Source: Azorinus chamasolen (lineage: Eukaryota; Mollusca; Bivalvia; Cardiida; Solecurtidae). From it: 64,000 bases of DNA. The stretch is taken from contig OY755242.1 of assembly GCA_963576725.1 (NCBI GenBank), positions 62,004,324 through 62,068,323 of the forward strand, given 5' to 3'. Position numbers and translations under genes: made by a program. A model generated the notes under the pieces. It had not been told where the DNA came from. It was given only the letters and a program-made list of their open reading frames with translations, and ran no database searches. The number at the start of each line of letters is the position of its first letter. The stretch's first letter is position 1. Of this stretch, positions 19,085-31,540 are shown in pieces.

Positions 19085-21527
19085 TACGGGGCGATCGTTT
19101 ACGACCGCCACACAAATACTTAATACTTTCTGTTGTGAATTATGTAAATTCTGATCCAGAATTAGATCTAGTGTTGGATTCTGTTTCATTTTATTATATA
19201 TAAATGTCATTTTAGATCTTACGATATATCGCCAAAAGTGGAAAATGTCCTACAGGGATCACCACACTCTCAATTATATAAGCTGACTTTCTCCTTAGGA
19301 GCATTACTGAAAAGTCTAGCCAGTTGTGTACGAATAATAGAATGACAAAGAATTTCACTAAATCCAAACAACGCAATCAGTCTGAACGCTGCTGACCATT
19401 ATTCTTGACAAAGTGCATGGCTTGAATATTTTTTTTATATTGCTGCATCGAAGACATTTTTGTACTGGGTGTTGGTGGTGCGAAGCCTGCTGTTGACGAG
19501 TTGCTGGTGCTTGGTGTTTGTGTTGGTGTTCGGTTCGTGGTTTAAACACTTGTGGAGTACAGGGTATCCGTGTTGATAGTGCGAAGACTGCTGTGGAGGG
19601 ATTCCTGGTACTGGGTTTTTGTAGAGCGAAGCCTGCTGTAGTGGCGTGAGCCTTGTTGTTCAGTAGTTCTAGTACTGCGTGTTGGTGTTGCGGAACTTGC
19701 TGTGAATCAGTTTTTATACTGGAAGTTGGTGTTGTTGGTGTGACGTCTGTGGTGAAGGAGTTCATGTTACTATGTGGTGATGGGTTCAACCCCTGTCATG
19801 GATGCGTTTCTGGTACATTGTATTGATGACGCGAATCCTTATGTAGAGGAGTTGAACTGGATGTCGGTGATGATGTTGCAAAGCCTGCTGTGGTGGAGCA
19901 CCTGTTAGTGAATATTGGTGTTGGCGGTGCGAAACCTGTTGTTGTTGAGTTCCTAGTACTTAGTGTTGGTGGTACAGATTTTCTGGTATCGGGTATGGAT
20001 AACGCGAATCCTTTTGTAGATGAGTTCCTGGATTTTGCTGCTGCGGAGTTCCTGGCACTGAATGTTGGTGCTGGTGGAGTGAAGCATGTGGTTGAGGATT
20101 TTCTAGTACTGGATCTTGATTTTTCGGAACCCGTTGTGGAGTTTTTGGTGCCAGGTATTGGTGTTGGTGAAGCAAAGCCTGTTGTCGTGGAGTTGATAGT
20201 ACTACGCATTGGTGATGCGTTTTGTGGAGAAGTTCCTTGGTATCGGATTTTGATTTTACGAATCCTGATGTCTCTTTGTTTGATTTCTGTTGTATTCTCC
20301 GTTCGATATCGGCGTATGCACTGGTGGTTTGGTCTGCTTGAAGGAAACATTTATGTTCTATTCTTTCATTTTCTTGAGTTGGTTTTGTGCACGTTCTTCG
20401 AAATTCCTGCCTTAGATGTGCTTCAGACTCGTTTATATATCTTGTCTGTTGACTCACTTTCTCGTTATCATATATCGCATATGCTGGTGTCGACATTTCA
20501 GCAAATGCACCCTCTCCCAGGCATACATTGGTGTTGGATATGTAAAGGTTTGTGTTGGTACAGATACGCAGATGTAGGGGCTAGTTTTACGATTCGTAGT
20601 CTCTACATTTTCAGTCGTTTTGCATGTGCTGTTGCAGTGCCCATCTAGACTGTTCGTTTCGATGTCATTTTGTGCAGTGTAGCACTGTAGCATGTGCTAC
20701 TATTGGGCCTATCTATGCGGCTAGCTCGGTCTACATTTTCACCCATTTTTTATGGGTTACTATAGGCCATATCTAGACGGCTCATAGTGTCCACGCTTTG
20801 TGTCGTTTTATATATACTACAACTGGGTCCCTCTGGACTGCTCTTAACGTCTTCACTTTCTGCTGTATTGTATGTAGTGTTGTTGTAGTGCCTACCTATA
20901 CGACTCATTGTGTCCACAATGTGTGCCGTGTTGTATGTTCTACTACTGGGCCTATTCTGGACGGATCGTAGTGACATCATTTTGTACCACTTTGTATGTG
21001 CTACTGTACGACTTACCTAGATGATTCGTTGTATTCTCTCTTTGTGCAGTGTTGTAAATGCTGCTGTATGAACTATTTAGACAACTCTCAACATCCATAT
21101 TTTGTGACTTGTAATGACAATACTCGTCGTCTTCCTTTTTTTCAGGAAAAATCTTGATATTACTATTGTAATAAAACCCAGGTTCTTCTCTGGTATGCAC
21201 GTTAACAACGGGATTTGGAATGTTTTCTTTAAAAGGATATTTTTCTCGACAAACAGAATTTGCTGTCGCTTTGACTACTGAGAACCAAGTTCCCCCAGGC
21301 CCACCTCCTCTGACTCTGATATCTGTACCACGATTGGTGGATGTTAGCTTGAACGGAGGAATACCTTGTGATGACAGGGAATATCTCGTGATGACAGGAC
21401 AGTGATTTTCTCACATTTCCCGTGTGCTTCAAGTTGGCGAAATATCTACAGTCGTCTGTTATCAGCTGTGGTTCATTTACCATAACGATTAACAACTGCT
21501 ATTGGAGGAATGGCTGTAATGTTGCAT
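19085..21527 (-). pseudogene. Copy A of the DNRRLW / S-T-rich repeat protein gene (degenerate)
   Basis: The minus strand is collinear with the open exon at 34742-36975, but the reading is broken across all three frames. The exon would begin at 21527, after a TTCTTTTCAG acceptor. The conserved GKW motif is interrupted where the tryptophan codon has become TGA (21473-21475). Downstream fragments retain recognisable blocks in different frames: YSSxYNTAQ-type repeats (about 20750-21200), a TFTYPTPMYAWE block (about 20550) and TSTRNSSTTGFAPPTP-like repeats (about 19400-20350). Similarity continues past the stop region to about 19085. It is a duplicated pseudogene; loss of the tryptophan codon and several frameshifts make a functional product unlikely. 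Confidence 0.75.
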
Positions 21528-21819
21528 CTGAAAAGAAGACATATTTTCTCATTAATACACTCTAGTGCATGTTTTGTATTGTGGCTGAAAGTATGCGGTG
21601 ATTTTCTTCAATATTTTGTTTTATATATAATTAACCAAAAACGAAATGTCGGGAGAACTTTCTAGGTGTATAATGTATGTATAGCTTAGAGCTTATAAAC
21701 TGCAGTCTTCGAAAATAAGACGGCCGATAACGCGAGCGAAGCTGATTTAGTGATTGCCCTACTTTTCAACAGGCTGAGTTTATAAGCCCCGACCACTGAG
21801 CAATGACAAACTTGTATAT

Positions 21820-21904
21820 AGTCACGGCCATAAGGGGGAGATTAGTTGCTTGTCTGTACTAATTGTGTTACCCTCTTGAAATAAAGTCTTTATTATTATT
21901 ATTA
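21820..21904 (+). mobile_element. Possible 3' end of a non-LTR retrotransposon
   Basis: TGTGTTACCCTCTTGAAATAAAGTCTTTATTATTATTATTATGG has an AATAAA-type signal and an ATT microsatellite tail, as seen at the 3' ends of several LINE families. No coding part is attached. Confidence 0.35.
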
Positions 21905-22274
21905 TGGTCCACCTGAAAGCCACACTCGTTTATGCAAATTACTCAGAAAATCAAAACAAACGTCATCTTTGTTAAAATTCTCACGTGTTTATGTTTTGAA
22001 AATCCTACACAGTGAAACTGGTTTCGCGCCTTTTTCTTGTAAACATTGCCGTATTTGGCTGTGTCACGTAATCAAATAATTATTCCCCACCTGTGTGTAA
22101 AACCGTTTTTACACAATTTTCTCTAGTCCAAATAATAATGGCCTACAGCAATCTAAACGTATCCCCAAAACTTTGAAAAAAATAATTCTTGTGAAAGAGG
22201 GACGCAAAATGGCAATGGATATTAATAAATCATAACCCTTTACCTTATAGTAAGTGACGCCATTTGACCACTTG

Positions 22275-22338
22275 GCAAACCGAGAAGACCCTGATCAGAC
22301 AGCTCATATGCTGTCTAATCAGGGTCTATTCGGTTTGC
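22275..22338. mobile_element. MITE family B palindrome
   Basis: GCAAACCGAGAAGACCCTGATCAGACAGC mirrored by GCTGTCTAATCAGGGTCTATTCGGTTTGC around TCATAT. Near-perfect arms. Confidence 0.6.
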
Positions 22339-22462
22339 ACACTTAAATCTTCACTGCTACTGGAACCCCATATATAAAACTACAACTTATTAATATTAAA
22401 CATTCGTTATGGGCAGAATATTAAACTAAGAATAAACATGTAAAGGCTTAAAGAGGAGGTCC

Positions 22463-22630
22463 CTACAATGATCGCATATTTTCAATAATATCATAAAAAT
22501 TGGTATTTGTTATGCTCTATCATTATTATGAAGGTTCCCAATATGAACTTATATCGAAAAATGCCCATGTGATACAAATAAACCGATTTCACCAATAACT
22601 GATAATTTTTGTTCTACAACACAATATTAT
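22463..22630 (+). repeat. Dispersed repeat, copy 3 of 3
   Basis: TATTTTCAATAATATCATAAAA, TTGTTATGCTCTATCATTATTATGAA and ATACAAATAAACCGATTTC match 520-680, the best match of the three. Confidence 0.55.
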
Positions 22631-23489
22631 CGGCCTTTTCCGCAAATTCTTCCGCGTTTTGCCGATGATCACCCGATCCCTCCATTGTTTTACGTAATAG
22701 GCTTTCGCGGAAGTGGTCGGAGAATCGCGAATAGGGCGAACAGTTACGCAACTAAAACTCAACCCGAATAAAACTGAAACATCGGTGATTAAATCCGGGA
22801 TCGGCGATATCAAACACATGGATGTTTTGTCATTATAAACGGTAATTGGATGGGGCTTTTTGTGATATACTACTTTTCAGCATATAAACAAATGAGTTTT
22901 GTATATTTTAAGTGTTTATGAAACGCGTCAAATGTAGGGACATCCCCTTTAAAAGATTACAGGTTTGATTGTTTACGTTTTGTTGAACGGATTACGGTTT
23001 CAAATAGTTTTTTCTTATTTCCTGAATTATTTGCTTATTTATATTAGTCCTTTTTCAATAAGGTGGTGTATTTCGTGATTTATTTGTCCATTTTAGTCCA
23101 TGACCGCCCAATTACTAGATGTGTAATTCTGCCTCTCAGTTGTTTACATAGTCTTTCTCCCTACGTTTTACACATGTGAAAACCTGTGTACACTCGTTCG
23201 CGTGTTGATAACGTCATAACATAGCAACTCATTCTTTTTTCTAGTCGTGGGCAGAGCTTTGTTGCACATGCGCACTTGAAGATTCGTCTTCGAAAGTTAG
23301 AGTCGATTTTATAAAATTTATGAGAATTAGAGTCTGAAAAATATCAAGAATTCGGCTCGTTGATTGGGTGGAAAAGTAGGGCAATCACTACGCATATTTG
23401 AATATTCTATAGAATAGTTGGTATCAGTTTAACAATTAATCTTTAATCAACAAATTACCCGCTTTTCATTAGATTTAAGCATTTATCGA

Positions 23490-24330
23490 GGTCCTGATTC
23501 TTCTGTTCATAGAGTTCATAAGTGCATTATCCTTTTCGTGAGAATATTATTCCATTCTTCCAACAAAGCAGTTCTTAGTTCGTCAAGAGTAGATGGGATT
23601 CTGACGCCTCTTTACCGTCCTGTCAAATTAATCCAAAATGTGTTTATGTTGGGACTGCGGCCAGTCGAGTGGGTTAATATTATAATTTACGAGGACGTCT
23701 CACACATATCTGGCTACATGGAGTCGAGCATTGTCATGGTGAAATTATAGGTTGTGTTCGGCACTGCAACAGGGAGAAGAATTTCTATCTATCATAATTA
23801 ACGGTGACAATATCTTGTGCGATATCCCTCTGCAGACCATAACCGAGTTGCCACCAAACCTATCCCTCTCAAAAACAAGCGTCGGCAAAATATTCACCAT
23901 GACATCGATATACACGACGTCGACCATTTGGACGAAACAGAGTGTACCGAGAATCATCTGTGAAAAATACATGTATCCATCGATGCATTGGGAACAACCT
24001 TAGAGCATGAGTGCATGAGTAAGGGACCAAACAACGAAAAGACAGCGAGCTCGCAGAATGTCATTCATTGTGGAGTCGGTTCATTACGCTTTGTGCTTGA
24101 ATATGGCGATTGTGTCTAAAATGTTAGTAGTTATTTCGGTTGCAGTTATGTGGCGATTATGCAGGTGGGCAAGACGTATATGACTATCTTAAAGTCGCGT
24201 CGGCACACGGGGATGTCACGATCTTGGGCGATCAGCAATGATTTAAGTTTCTCTCATCCGCATGACTAACTTTTCTAGCAATCTGTTGTTGCTATTGACC
24301 TTCCAATAGCAATGCAATAGCATGGCCCCT
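23490..24330 (-). pseudogene. Tc1/mariner-like transposase remnant
   Basis: On the minus strand, residues FGGNSVMVCRGIS within a fragment at 23745-23972 match the catalytic-domain block FGGGSVMVWGGIS typical of Tc1-type (IS630-related) transposases. The next block, HDNARLHVAR (about 23700-23740), matches the second-aspartate motif DNARPHVAR, and NPLDWP and FDRTVKRR follow. Upstream sequence to about 24330 has weak resemblance to the DNA-binding half. The blocks fall in different frames with stops between them, so the gene is dead. It lies in a ~2.9-kb stretch that copy B of the locus lacks. Inverted terminal repeats were not identified. Confidence 0.65.
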
Positions 24331-24699
24331 CTGTATTTCGGTCAGCCGTTCCATGATAGCAAATGGTTATTTTTTATCTTATATAGCGGAAAATGAAGTG
24401 TATGTCTCAGGAGTATTGGGTGGTACAATGTATTGGAAAATATGTTGTCAAGCATGTTATTTTACACTTTCCCTGCGTGACACGGTTGTGCAAATTTGGA
24501 GACAACGTTCAGTACACAGTGACCAAGACAGTTGTATCACCGAATTTCATTATTTTAGGCCGAAGCATTTAATAATGGTCGTGTCATAGTCCATTTCCGT
24601 GTCCCTGACATTGGACGACCTTTTCCCGTTCCTTCCATTTCCCGTAACTAACCTTTAACATATCACACGCTATTAATCACATGATCTCAGGTGACTAAT

Positions 24700-24955
24700 G
24701 CAATGTTTCATTGCATTTGCCATTCTGGAGTTGTATTGTGTTCATTGTGATGTATGTGGATTATATGTTAAAGTAGATACTCTGTATGTTGCTGGTTAGT
24801 TTTCACTACTGTTGTATTTCGTTTCTTTCTCTGATTAAGTTATTTTTAATTTGAATTTGGTAATGTTTCATTGCATTTGCCATTCGGGAGTTATAATGTG
24901 TACATCGTGGTGTATGTGGATTATATATTATAGTAGATACTCTGTATATTGCAGT
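24700..24955 (+). repeat. Direct repeat, two ~95-bp copies
   Basis: AATGTTTCATTGCATTTGCCATTC, GGAGTT, GTATGTGGATTATAT and AGTAGATACTCTGTAT occur at about 24702-24795 and again at 24866-24955, separated by 70 bp. No further meaning recognised. Confidence 0.55.
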
Positions 24956-26743
24956 GTTGTTGTTACGCCGCCCCTCTTGACCAAGAGGCCTTGAACCCAC
25001 TACGTATTATAGTCACGTACAGCGAGGACAACAAGTTCCAACTACCGTTTGAGCTAAGGCCGTGGCAACCGGCGCCAACGTGTTATACTCTACACAAGAC
25101 CTACACAGGGTGGCTGTGTAAATGTGCCACTCCATATCGTGTACACTCAATGTTTACAAAAGGGTTATGCTCGTGAATAGGTCATTATAACTCATTTACT
25201 GATGTTTCCACTAGGGATCAAGAGACAGTATATGTTAGATGCATATTTATATACTGATACTTTATTTTTGACGACAGATTTTGTTCTTACAGTCTTTGAT
25301 ATTCACGTTATTTTGTATAATTTGGTATCTTTAAATTCTGATATTGTGTTTTTAACGAAACGCATTTGACGTGTCACGTGCACTACTAACCATAATCCCC
25401 TTTTCGACCCGCCCACCGTACTGGTGGCTGAATATATTTTTCTTTTTCTTTTGTTTTGTACATCGGAAACAGTGCAAATTATGTATTTATTTGATGTAGT
25501 AAAATAGCATTTACAGCATTTATCAAAAGAGATAAAAATAGCTTTTGCTAAATGCATTTGCAATATTAGATCTGTTGCAAATCATTGCGTAGCGAAACTT
25601 GAAAAGTAAACTCGCGTTTGTTTGTGTTGTTTCACTTCAATCGCGATATGGTATTAGTTATTTGATGTTGAAGTAATTCAGTCTGATCTGTAACTGCACT
25701 ATTTGTCGTGGTGCATTTATGCAACATTGGCGGTGAAAGGGTTAGGAATCTGTTTTCGGTTTACGAAAAATAGACTGACACTGATAAACAATACAATCAA
25801 TGAATCAATTGGTGTCATTAAAAGCTGGCGACTGTTCAAGCCTTATCCTCATATTAGCGTTTTTTCAGGCCTATACAAACAGAGTAAACTCAGATCAGAC
25901 GGCTCCTGTATATATGCCATTCTAAACATTCAGCTAATAGATATCCTAGTTCACATTTGTGTTCTCTAAATGGTGATATCGAACTACTTTCGGTTTTAAC
26001 GATATCCCGGCAGGGTACCCAGGCGTTAAAACTGAATTAGGTTATGACGTTGTACCGTAAAAAATGCAAGTCCCGTAAAATATACAAGTCCGCAATAGTA
26101 CGCATGCGCAGAAATATCGGTCAGTTCCGGTGTAAAATCTTCAAGTCAACAATTTCCGGTATTACTAATAAATAAAAAAAATCTACAGTTTATCAATTTA
26201 GCTGTTTTATGTATGCAACGAAGAAGCACATTTATTTATGAATTCTTATGATAACAAATTTGCTAATTATGTGATTGTTGCAGTCTGACAAGGGATATTG
26301 TTAAAACCGAAAGCAGCACGATATCGACAGAGTGCTGTACACATGTGGGCTAAGACATGGAAATGTAAATACTAAATAATAATCGTCATTTCTGTCTAGA
26401 CAGATCTTTTCCTTAATTAAGATAGTTGTATCTCAGTACACACCTTATGATTCATGTCGGATTGGATTTCCTTTCAAAATACAACATAATCCGTAAATAA
26501 AGACATGTAGTAGTATACATATGTATTAAATGTATGTACCTGACAAGAACACTTCCGAAGTCAGTAATTTTTGGTTGCTTTTAATCCACTTAATCCGTTT
26601 CATGGTAGCGCTTACAGTAACCAATATACTGCACTCGCATCGCGATTGCAGTGTGGATTTATGAGCGTATCTGAGGTCAGTTGTTGTTTGAATGATGTAA
26701 AATTTTACCACAAAAGTTCAGATTTATATTGAAAATTTGGTCC
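24956..26743. other. No gene recognised
   Basis: A partial family B left end (AAACAGAGTAAACTCAGATCAGACGGCTCCTGTA) at about 25877-25912 is the only feature. The GGTTTACGAAAAATAGACTGACACTGATAAAC segment near 25757 has a relative near 52117. The remaining frames look random. Confidence 0.4.
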
Positions 26744-26751
26744 GATATGAC

Positions 26752-27744
26752 CACAGGGGTCTGGACCGCTTCATGGGGTCATGTATAATATAATAACAAG
26801 GGTTCCAACTAGCAGAACGGATATCCGTGTACCACAAGTACAAATATGACTGTTACTGTTATAATTTAAATGATAATTTTGTAATTCTTTCGGTTATTGA
26901 AAGCCGATATATTTTTCTATCAAATAAATATAATCTTATAACGGTAACTTATGAACAAGTATCAATCCAACAATGATTTTCTCAAAATTTCACGTGTTTT
27001 TTTTGGGTCATTGACAAACGTTCGTTCACCCCCGTTTCACTATATCACAGCAATAACCTAGCAATGTGCAGTTAAGCAAATGGCGTGGTTTAATAAAACG
27101 AATCGATTATATAACCCACCTCCAAATTTTTTAGTCCCCAGCATCAAGAATTATGTAAATCTAGCGAGTTTTGTCAGTTTGCTTCAAATCGTCGAGGAAG
27201 GAGCCATTGCATGTGATGTCACGGATTTCCCCACTTTTCCTTCGCTCATCCAATGAAATGGCTCCAATCAAATTTGTTGCAAAATGGCACCATCCGAAAT
27301 AGAAACATAACAACAGACGGAAAGTCCGCTGTTGCTAGTTGCTTACTTATTTAGAGGACAAAACAAATGGATTTTGGTGCTATAATTGGGTTGTTTTATT
27401 GAACCACGCCATCTTTTGAACTGAAAATCGCCAGGTTATGGCTGTGATATAGTGAAACCGGGGTGAACGAACGTTTGTCAATGACCCAGAAAACACGTGA
27501 AATGTTGAGAAAAATAGTGCTGGATTGATAATTGTGCACAGGTTACCGTCAGAAGATTATATTTATTTGATAGTTAAATATATTGGCTTTCAATAGCCGA
27601 AAGAATTACGAAATTATCATTTAAATTGTAAGAGTTACAGTCATATTTGTACTCGTGGTACACGGATATTCGTTCTACTAGTTGGAACCCTTGTTATTAT
27701 ATAGTACATATATAGACCCTCATGAAGCGGTCCAGATCCCTGTG
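26752..27744. mobile_element. hAT-like fold-back element, second copy type
   Basis: The left arm (26752 to about 27105) is mirrored by the right arm (about 27390 to 27744). The ends are CACAGGGGTCTGGACCGC and its near complement, sharing CACAGGGGT with the element at 8370. The 8-bp GATATGAC directly precedes the left end (26744-26751) and follows the right end (27745-27752). The ~285-bp centre carries CCAAT boxes (CATCCAATGAAATGG, CTCCAATCAAA) and TGATGTCACGG, a CRE-like site. No transposase frame is present. It belongs with the element at 8370 by ends, target duplication length and plan, although the arm sequences differ. Confidence 0.75.
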
Positions 27745-27752
27745 GATATGAC

Positions 27753-28207
27753 CAGATTGTAAATTAGAAAATTAACGATTTCCACCCCGTATTTGACGTA
27801 TTGCCATGAGACTGTAAGACGGCAACCATCACAAAATTAGCATTCTGTATTACAGCTTATAGATAATGTAAGACGAAAGAAATGTTCTCGTCTCGCATCA
27901 AACTGCCACCTGCCCGGACGACCCGAAAAAAGGCACCTGTTTGTTGTTCGTTTAATTTTGCGATGTACTTAAAGCAGACACTCTAATGTCCGAGACGGCC
28001 AACACTACGTCTAAACTGTTTGACACCTTGGCTTTTTTCTGGTACTACAGTAGAAACTCTCAAATAAATGAATAAATAATGATATATTTAACTCTTTCCC
28101 TGTTCTTTGTTTATTCCGGCATTCAATACCTACTGAATATTCATGGACAAAATGGTTATGATAAAATATGGCAGAGGGGAACATTGTAGCCATTTAAGAA
28201 CGAAAAG
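27753..28207. other. Mostly unrecognised; weak MITE A core
   Basis: Around 27810-27910, TGTAAGACGGCAACC and CATCAAACTGCCACCTGCC are family A-like outer parts with a decayed centre. Nothing else seen. Confidence 0.35.
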
Positions 28208-28500
28208 AAAACGATTTTTATCCCCTCCCAAAATCAGATCGGGGTGGGGTATTGTTTTTGCCCTGTCTGTTTGTCAGTTTTAGGACAACTTTAACGTTGG
28301 TCATAACTTTTCAGCCGTTACCGTTACATCATAGAGACTCGATATCTTGCATGCATATGTATCTCATAAAGCCGCACACTTTTGAGGGGTGACATGTTTG
28401 GCACGCATGTGTATCTCATGTAGCTGCACAATGTGAGGCGTAACATGTCAAGGTCATCCGTCAGGGTAAAAGGTGAAATTAGCCGGGGGCATAGTGTATC
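28208..28500. repeat. Pearl-like element fragment
   Basis: TATCCCCTCCCAAAATCAGATCGGGGTGGGG hairpin, then CCTGTCTGTTTGTCAGTT and two short units with CGCATGTGTATCTCAT. It has the start of the pearl-type layout with a very short core. Confidence 0.4.
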
Positions 28501-28961
28501 ACATACACATCTTGTTCAAATTCCATTAGCAAACAGAGCAGAACGTGACATCTGGATCTACTCTGCAAATGCGTAAAAACACGTTTACATGAGGGAAAGA
28601 GATAACTCAGCATGCTAAGTATGTTTCCTCTACAACAATTATCAGCTGCTCCTATCTGTTGTTCGAACAAAAATACACCATTTCTATATTTTCATTTCAT
28701 TTATTGAGTAAAACAATTTGGAACTAAACTGTTTGCCTAGGATCACAGTTTCGCCGCTAGCATGCAAATAGTTTTAAAAAAAAACAGATGGCTAATTAAA
28801 TGTTTTCTGTTATACGTTCGAAAAATGACTTCAGACTCTGAATATATGTGAGATTATACTCATGTTGTGCTAATTCGCTGTTTCTTTTATTTGACTTATT
28901 CGATTTTTCTGGATCTAAGAGATTAATCCTTTGCAAGTCTGGATGCATGTGTACTGTCATT

Positions 28962-29030
28962 TGCAAACAGTGAAGGACCAGAACAGAGGGCTCCTAGAGG
29001 AGCCCTCTGATCAGGATCTGCGCTGTTTGT
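28962..29030. mobile_element. MITE family B palindrome
   Basis: GCAAACAGTGAAGGACCAGA, CAGAGGGCTCCTAGAGGAGCCCTCTG, AGGATCTGCGCTGTTTG. Confidence 0.6.
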
Positions 29031-29564
29031 AATCCTCTTGTAAAGTATACCCTTTCAAGTTAAATGGACTATATCGTTTTAAACAGTAATAAATCATTCC
29101 ACTTTATGATTCAGTACTTAATGAGTTAAGTTGTAATAAACAATGTATCAATGCCGATTCAATGTTAAACTGACTCTTAGCCCGCCACCTATTTTACATC
29201 ACCCCTGTCCTCTTTTAATATTAATTAAGCAAATCTTAACAACAATATACAAGATATGTTGAAAGGAGTTTCCTAGGCAATAGCATAGAGCATGCAGGCA
29301 TTGATATTCAATGACAACTGTGAAAACTCCTATAGGAGCTCTGTCATATGACTCTACACTGTTTTCAAATGCAACTAAAGTTGTGACTGGCGGGCTGTGG
29401 ATTAATCCTTGGGTCTGGTACAATTTTAACCACTTTCGATTTGATCAAGCTTTCAACCTTTTGCTATATGAATACTCAAATAAGAAATAATGGCGTCGTA
29501 AATAAATTAATAAGTAAAACTTGGATAATGACACATGAACACATACTTTTTTGGCCATGGTAGA
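29031..29564. other. No gene recognised
   Basis: A decayed family B core (AAACTCCTATAGGAGCTCTGTCATATGACTC, about 29325-29356) is present. The leader of the following array (GGCCATGGTAGAAGCTGTA) is wider family B sequence. Confidence 0.4.
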
Positions 29565-30100
29565 AGCTGTACAGTTGTCCCGTAAGCACACAGAGCAGAC
29601 CCTGATCAGACGGCTCCTATAGGTTGTATAGTTGTCCCGTAAGCACACAGAGCAGACCCTGATCAGACGGCTCCTATAGGTTGTATAGTTGTCCCGTAAG
29701 CACACAGAGCAGACCCTGATCAGACGGCTCCTATAGGTTGTATAGTTGTCCCGTAAGCACACAGAGCAGACCCTGATCAGACGGCTCCTATAGGTTGTAT
29801 AGTTGTCCCGTAAGCACACAGAGCAGACCCTGATCAGACGGCTCCTATAGGTTGTACAGTTGTCCCGTAAGCACACAGAGCAGACCCTGATCAGACGGCT
29901 CCTATAGGTTGTACAGTTGTCCCGTAAGCACACAGAGCAGACCCTGACCAGACGGCTCCTATAGGTTGTACAGATGTCCCGTAAGCACACAGAGCAGACC
30001 CTGATCAGACGGCTCCTATAGGTTGTACAGTTGTCCCGTAAGCACACAGAGCAGACCCTGATCAGACGGCTCCTATAGGTTCTATAGCTCCTGGGCCTAC
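29565..30100. repeat. 57-bp minisatellite built from a family B half-palindrome, nine units
   Basis: Nine near-identical units of exactly 57 bp (CAGTTGTCCCGTAAGCACAC, AGAGCAGACCCTGATCAGAC, GGCTCCTATAGGTTGTA) start at 29581 and each 57 bp after. Each unit is the left arm of a family B palindrome plus a linker. Because 57 is a multiple of three, a 231-codon minus-strand frame with a 19-residue repeat appears. I regard that frame as a by-product. Confidence 0.8.
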
Positions 30101-30786
30101 TCTGTTTCTTAAGGCATAAAAATGTGTGTTTATGGAGCAAAGGGTTAAGACATTAATCAAACTATAGATCGATTGTCAAACAGCAGCTTGGAGTTACTAA
30201 GCGTCTCATCTGGCTCCAGTTTGTCTTCAAGTGTGTGTCAGGTCGATGATAGTGAGATCAGGGTTAAAATTTGAATCAACAGAGACAATGTCTGCATAGC
30301 AGTGTAACACGTCAACCTAGATTATCGATCCACTTTATAAACTCTTATCAAATAGTTCTATTTATACAACATTGTTGAGCGTTTTCAAGGAAGTCTACTT
30401 TCATTTACAGTGCATGCACACATAGCGTGCATTCGAACCACCCATATAGTAACCTCACAGTGTTGTTAGTTTCACACTCTACCCCCTGCAATGCCAGTTT
30501 GACGTGCTGGTATACATCAGTACCTGTACAAAGCGGTCATTCATTTATCGATCACAGGAGTCTTAAAAGAGGTGACTGCTGATTGCAAGCAAAATCAATG
30601 CAGAAAGTACCTGTAGGAACTTTCTGAATTACTTTTCAACTGCATTAACCCTTCTCTTGCTGAATTTTGAAACACATTTCTCCTTCTTTACACATGTCCT
30701 GTTGTATAGTTACATATATCTTGACTGTGTACAAGTATTTCGCCGTGCAATCACTGCTGTGGAGTGCACTGGTTGCACAATCAACT
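30101..30786. other. MITE fragments only
   Basis: A family C fragment at about 30180-30222 (GGAGTTACTAAGCGTCTCATCTGG) and a family A-like core at about 30595-30650 (ATGCAGAAAGTACC/GTAGGAACTTTCTG). No gene. Confidence 0.4.
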
Positions 30787-30856
30787 TGTAAATAGTGCAT
30801 ACCCTGATGAGACAGCTCCTGCAGGAGCTGTCTCATCTGGGTCTTCACTATTTACA
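30787..30856. mobile_element. MITE B/C-like palindrome
   Basis: TGTAAATAGTGCATACCCTGATGAGACAGCTCC mirrored by GGAGCTGTCTCATCTGGGTCTTCACTATTTACA around TGCA. Arms near-perfect; core intermediate between B and C. Confidence 0.6.
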
Positions 30857-30859
30857 GAT

Positions 30860-31540
30860 AGGTATATTGACGCGAATAGCCAGCGAAGGGTTAAAACCAA
30901 TAATTAGACGGCTTTTTCATGACCGCTTAAGACCGGTTTACTATAGGCCTACCTCGTTTTTACACGTAGATCATAGATCGTCACTCAACGCACCAGACTC
31001 CGGCGGTGATCCAAGTTAGGTTTGCGGCATTGGCACTTATCATCCCGCATAACTATATATTTCCAACATTTCTAGATGCCATTTGTTTGCTATTTATGAA
31101 CCTGGCTATTTGCACTGGAACTTTCTTTACATTTACCTAATCTCTCAAGATGCCGAAATGTGCGTTATCCATTTCCTGTTCATTACAGATATAGAAGGGA
31201 TATCTGTTACACGTGTGCTGTAAAACATCATCTCTATTATAATACTAACAACACAACAACATTATACTGTACACTGTATATCTCGTTGATTCTGAACACA
31301 ACCAAATTAAGGATACGGTCACTATACTACTACTACTGATACTGCTGCTACCCGATCCAAAATGGCATGTATTCATATATTATTATAAAACTTAATTTAA
31401 TTAATATTCATGGTGTCATTATTTCTTACAATATTGATTAGGCATTACATTATTACATGTCACATGTTTGTACCATAAGAGACCAGATTCAGCATACACT
31501 CACAGAATACAGAATGTTTTATCTGACCTGAACTTTTACA
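30860..31540. other. No feature recognised
   Basis: No convincing frame or repeat. Confidence 0.45.

Noticed and set aside
19890..20648. A 252-codon plus-strand frame opposite the pseudogene, and similar Val/Gly-rich frames at 35049-35708
   Set aside because: They are the complementary reading of the S/T-rich repeats; the minus strand has the conserved exon.
29581..30090. CRISPR array
   Set aside because: The regular spacing comes from a minisatellite without variable spacers, in animal DNA.
29445..30140. A 231-codon minus-strand frame with a 19-residue repeat
   Set aside because: It is the consequence of a 57-bp minisatellite made from a MITE arm; no domain, no conservation signal.
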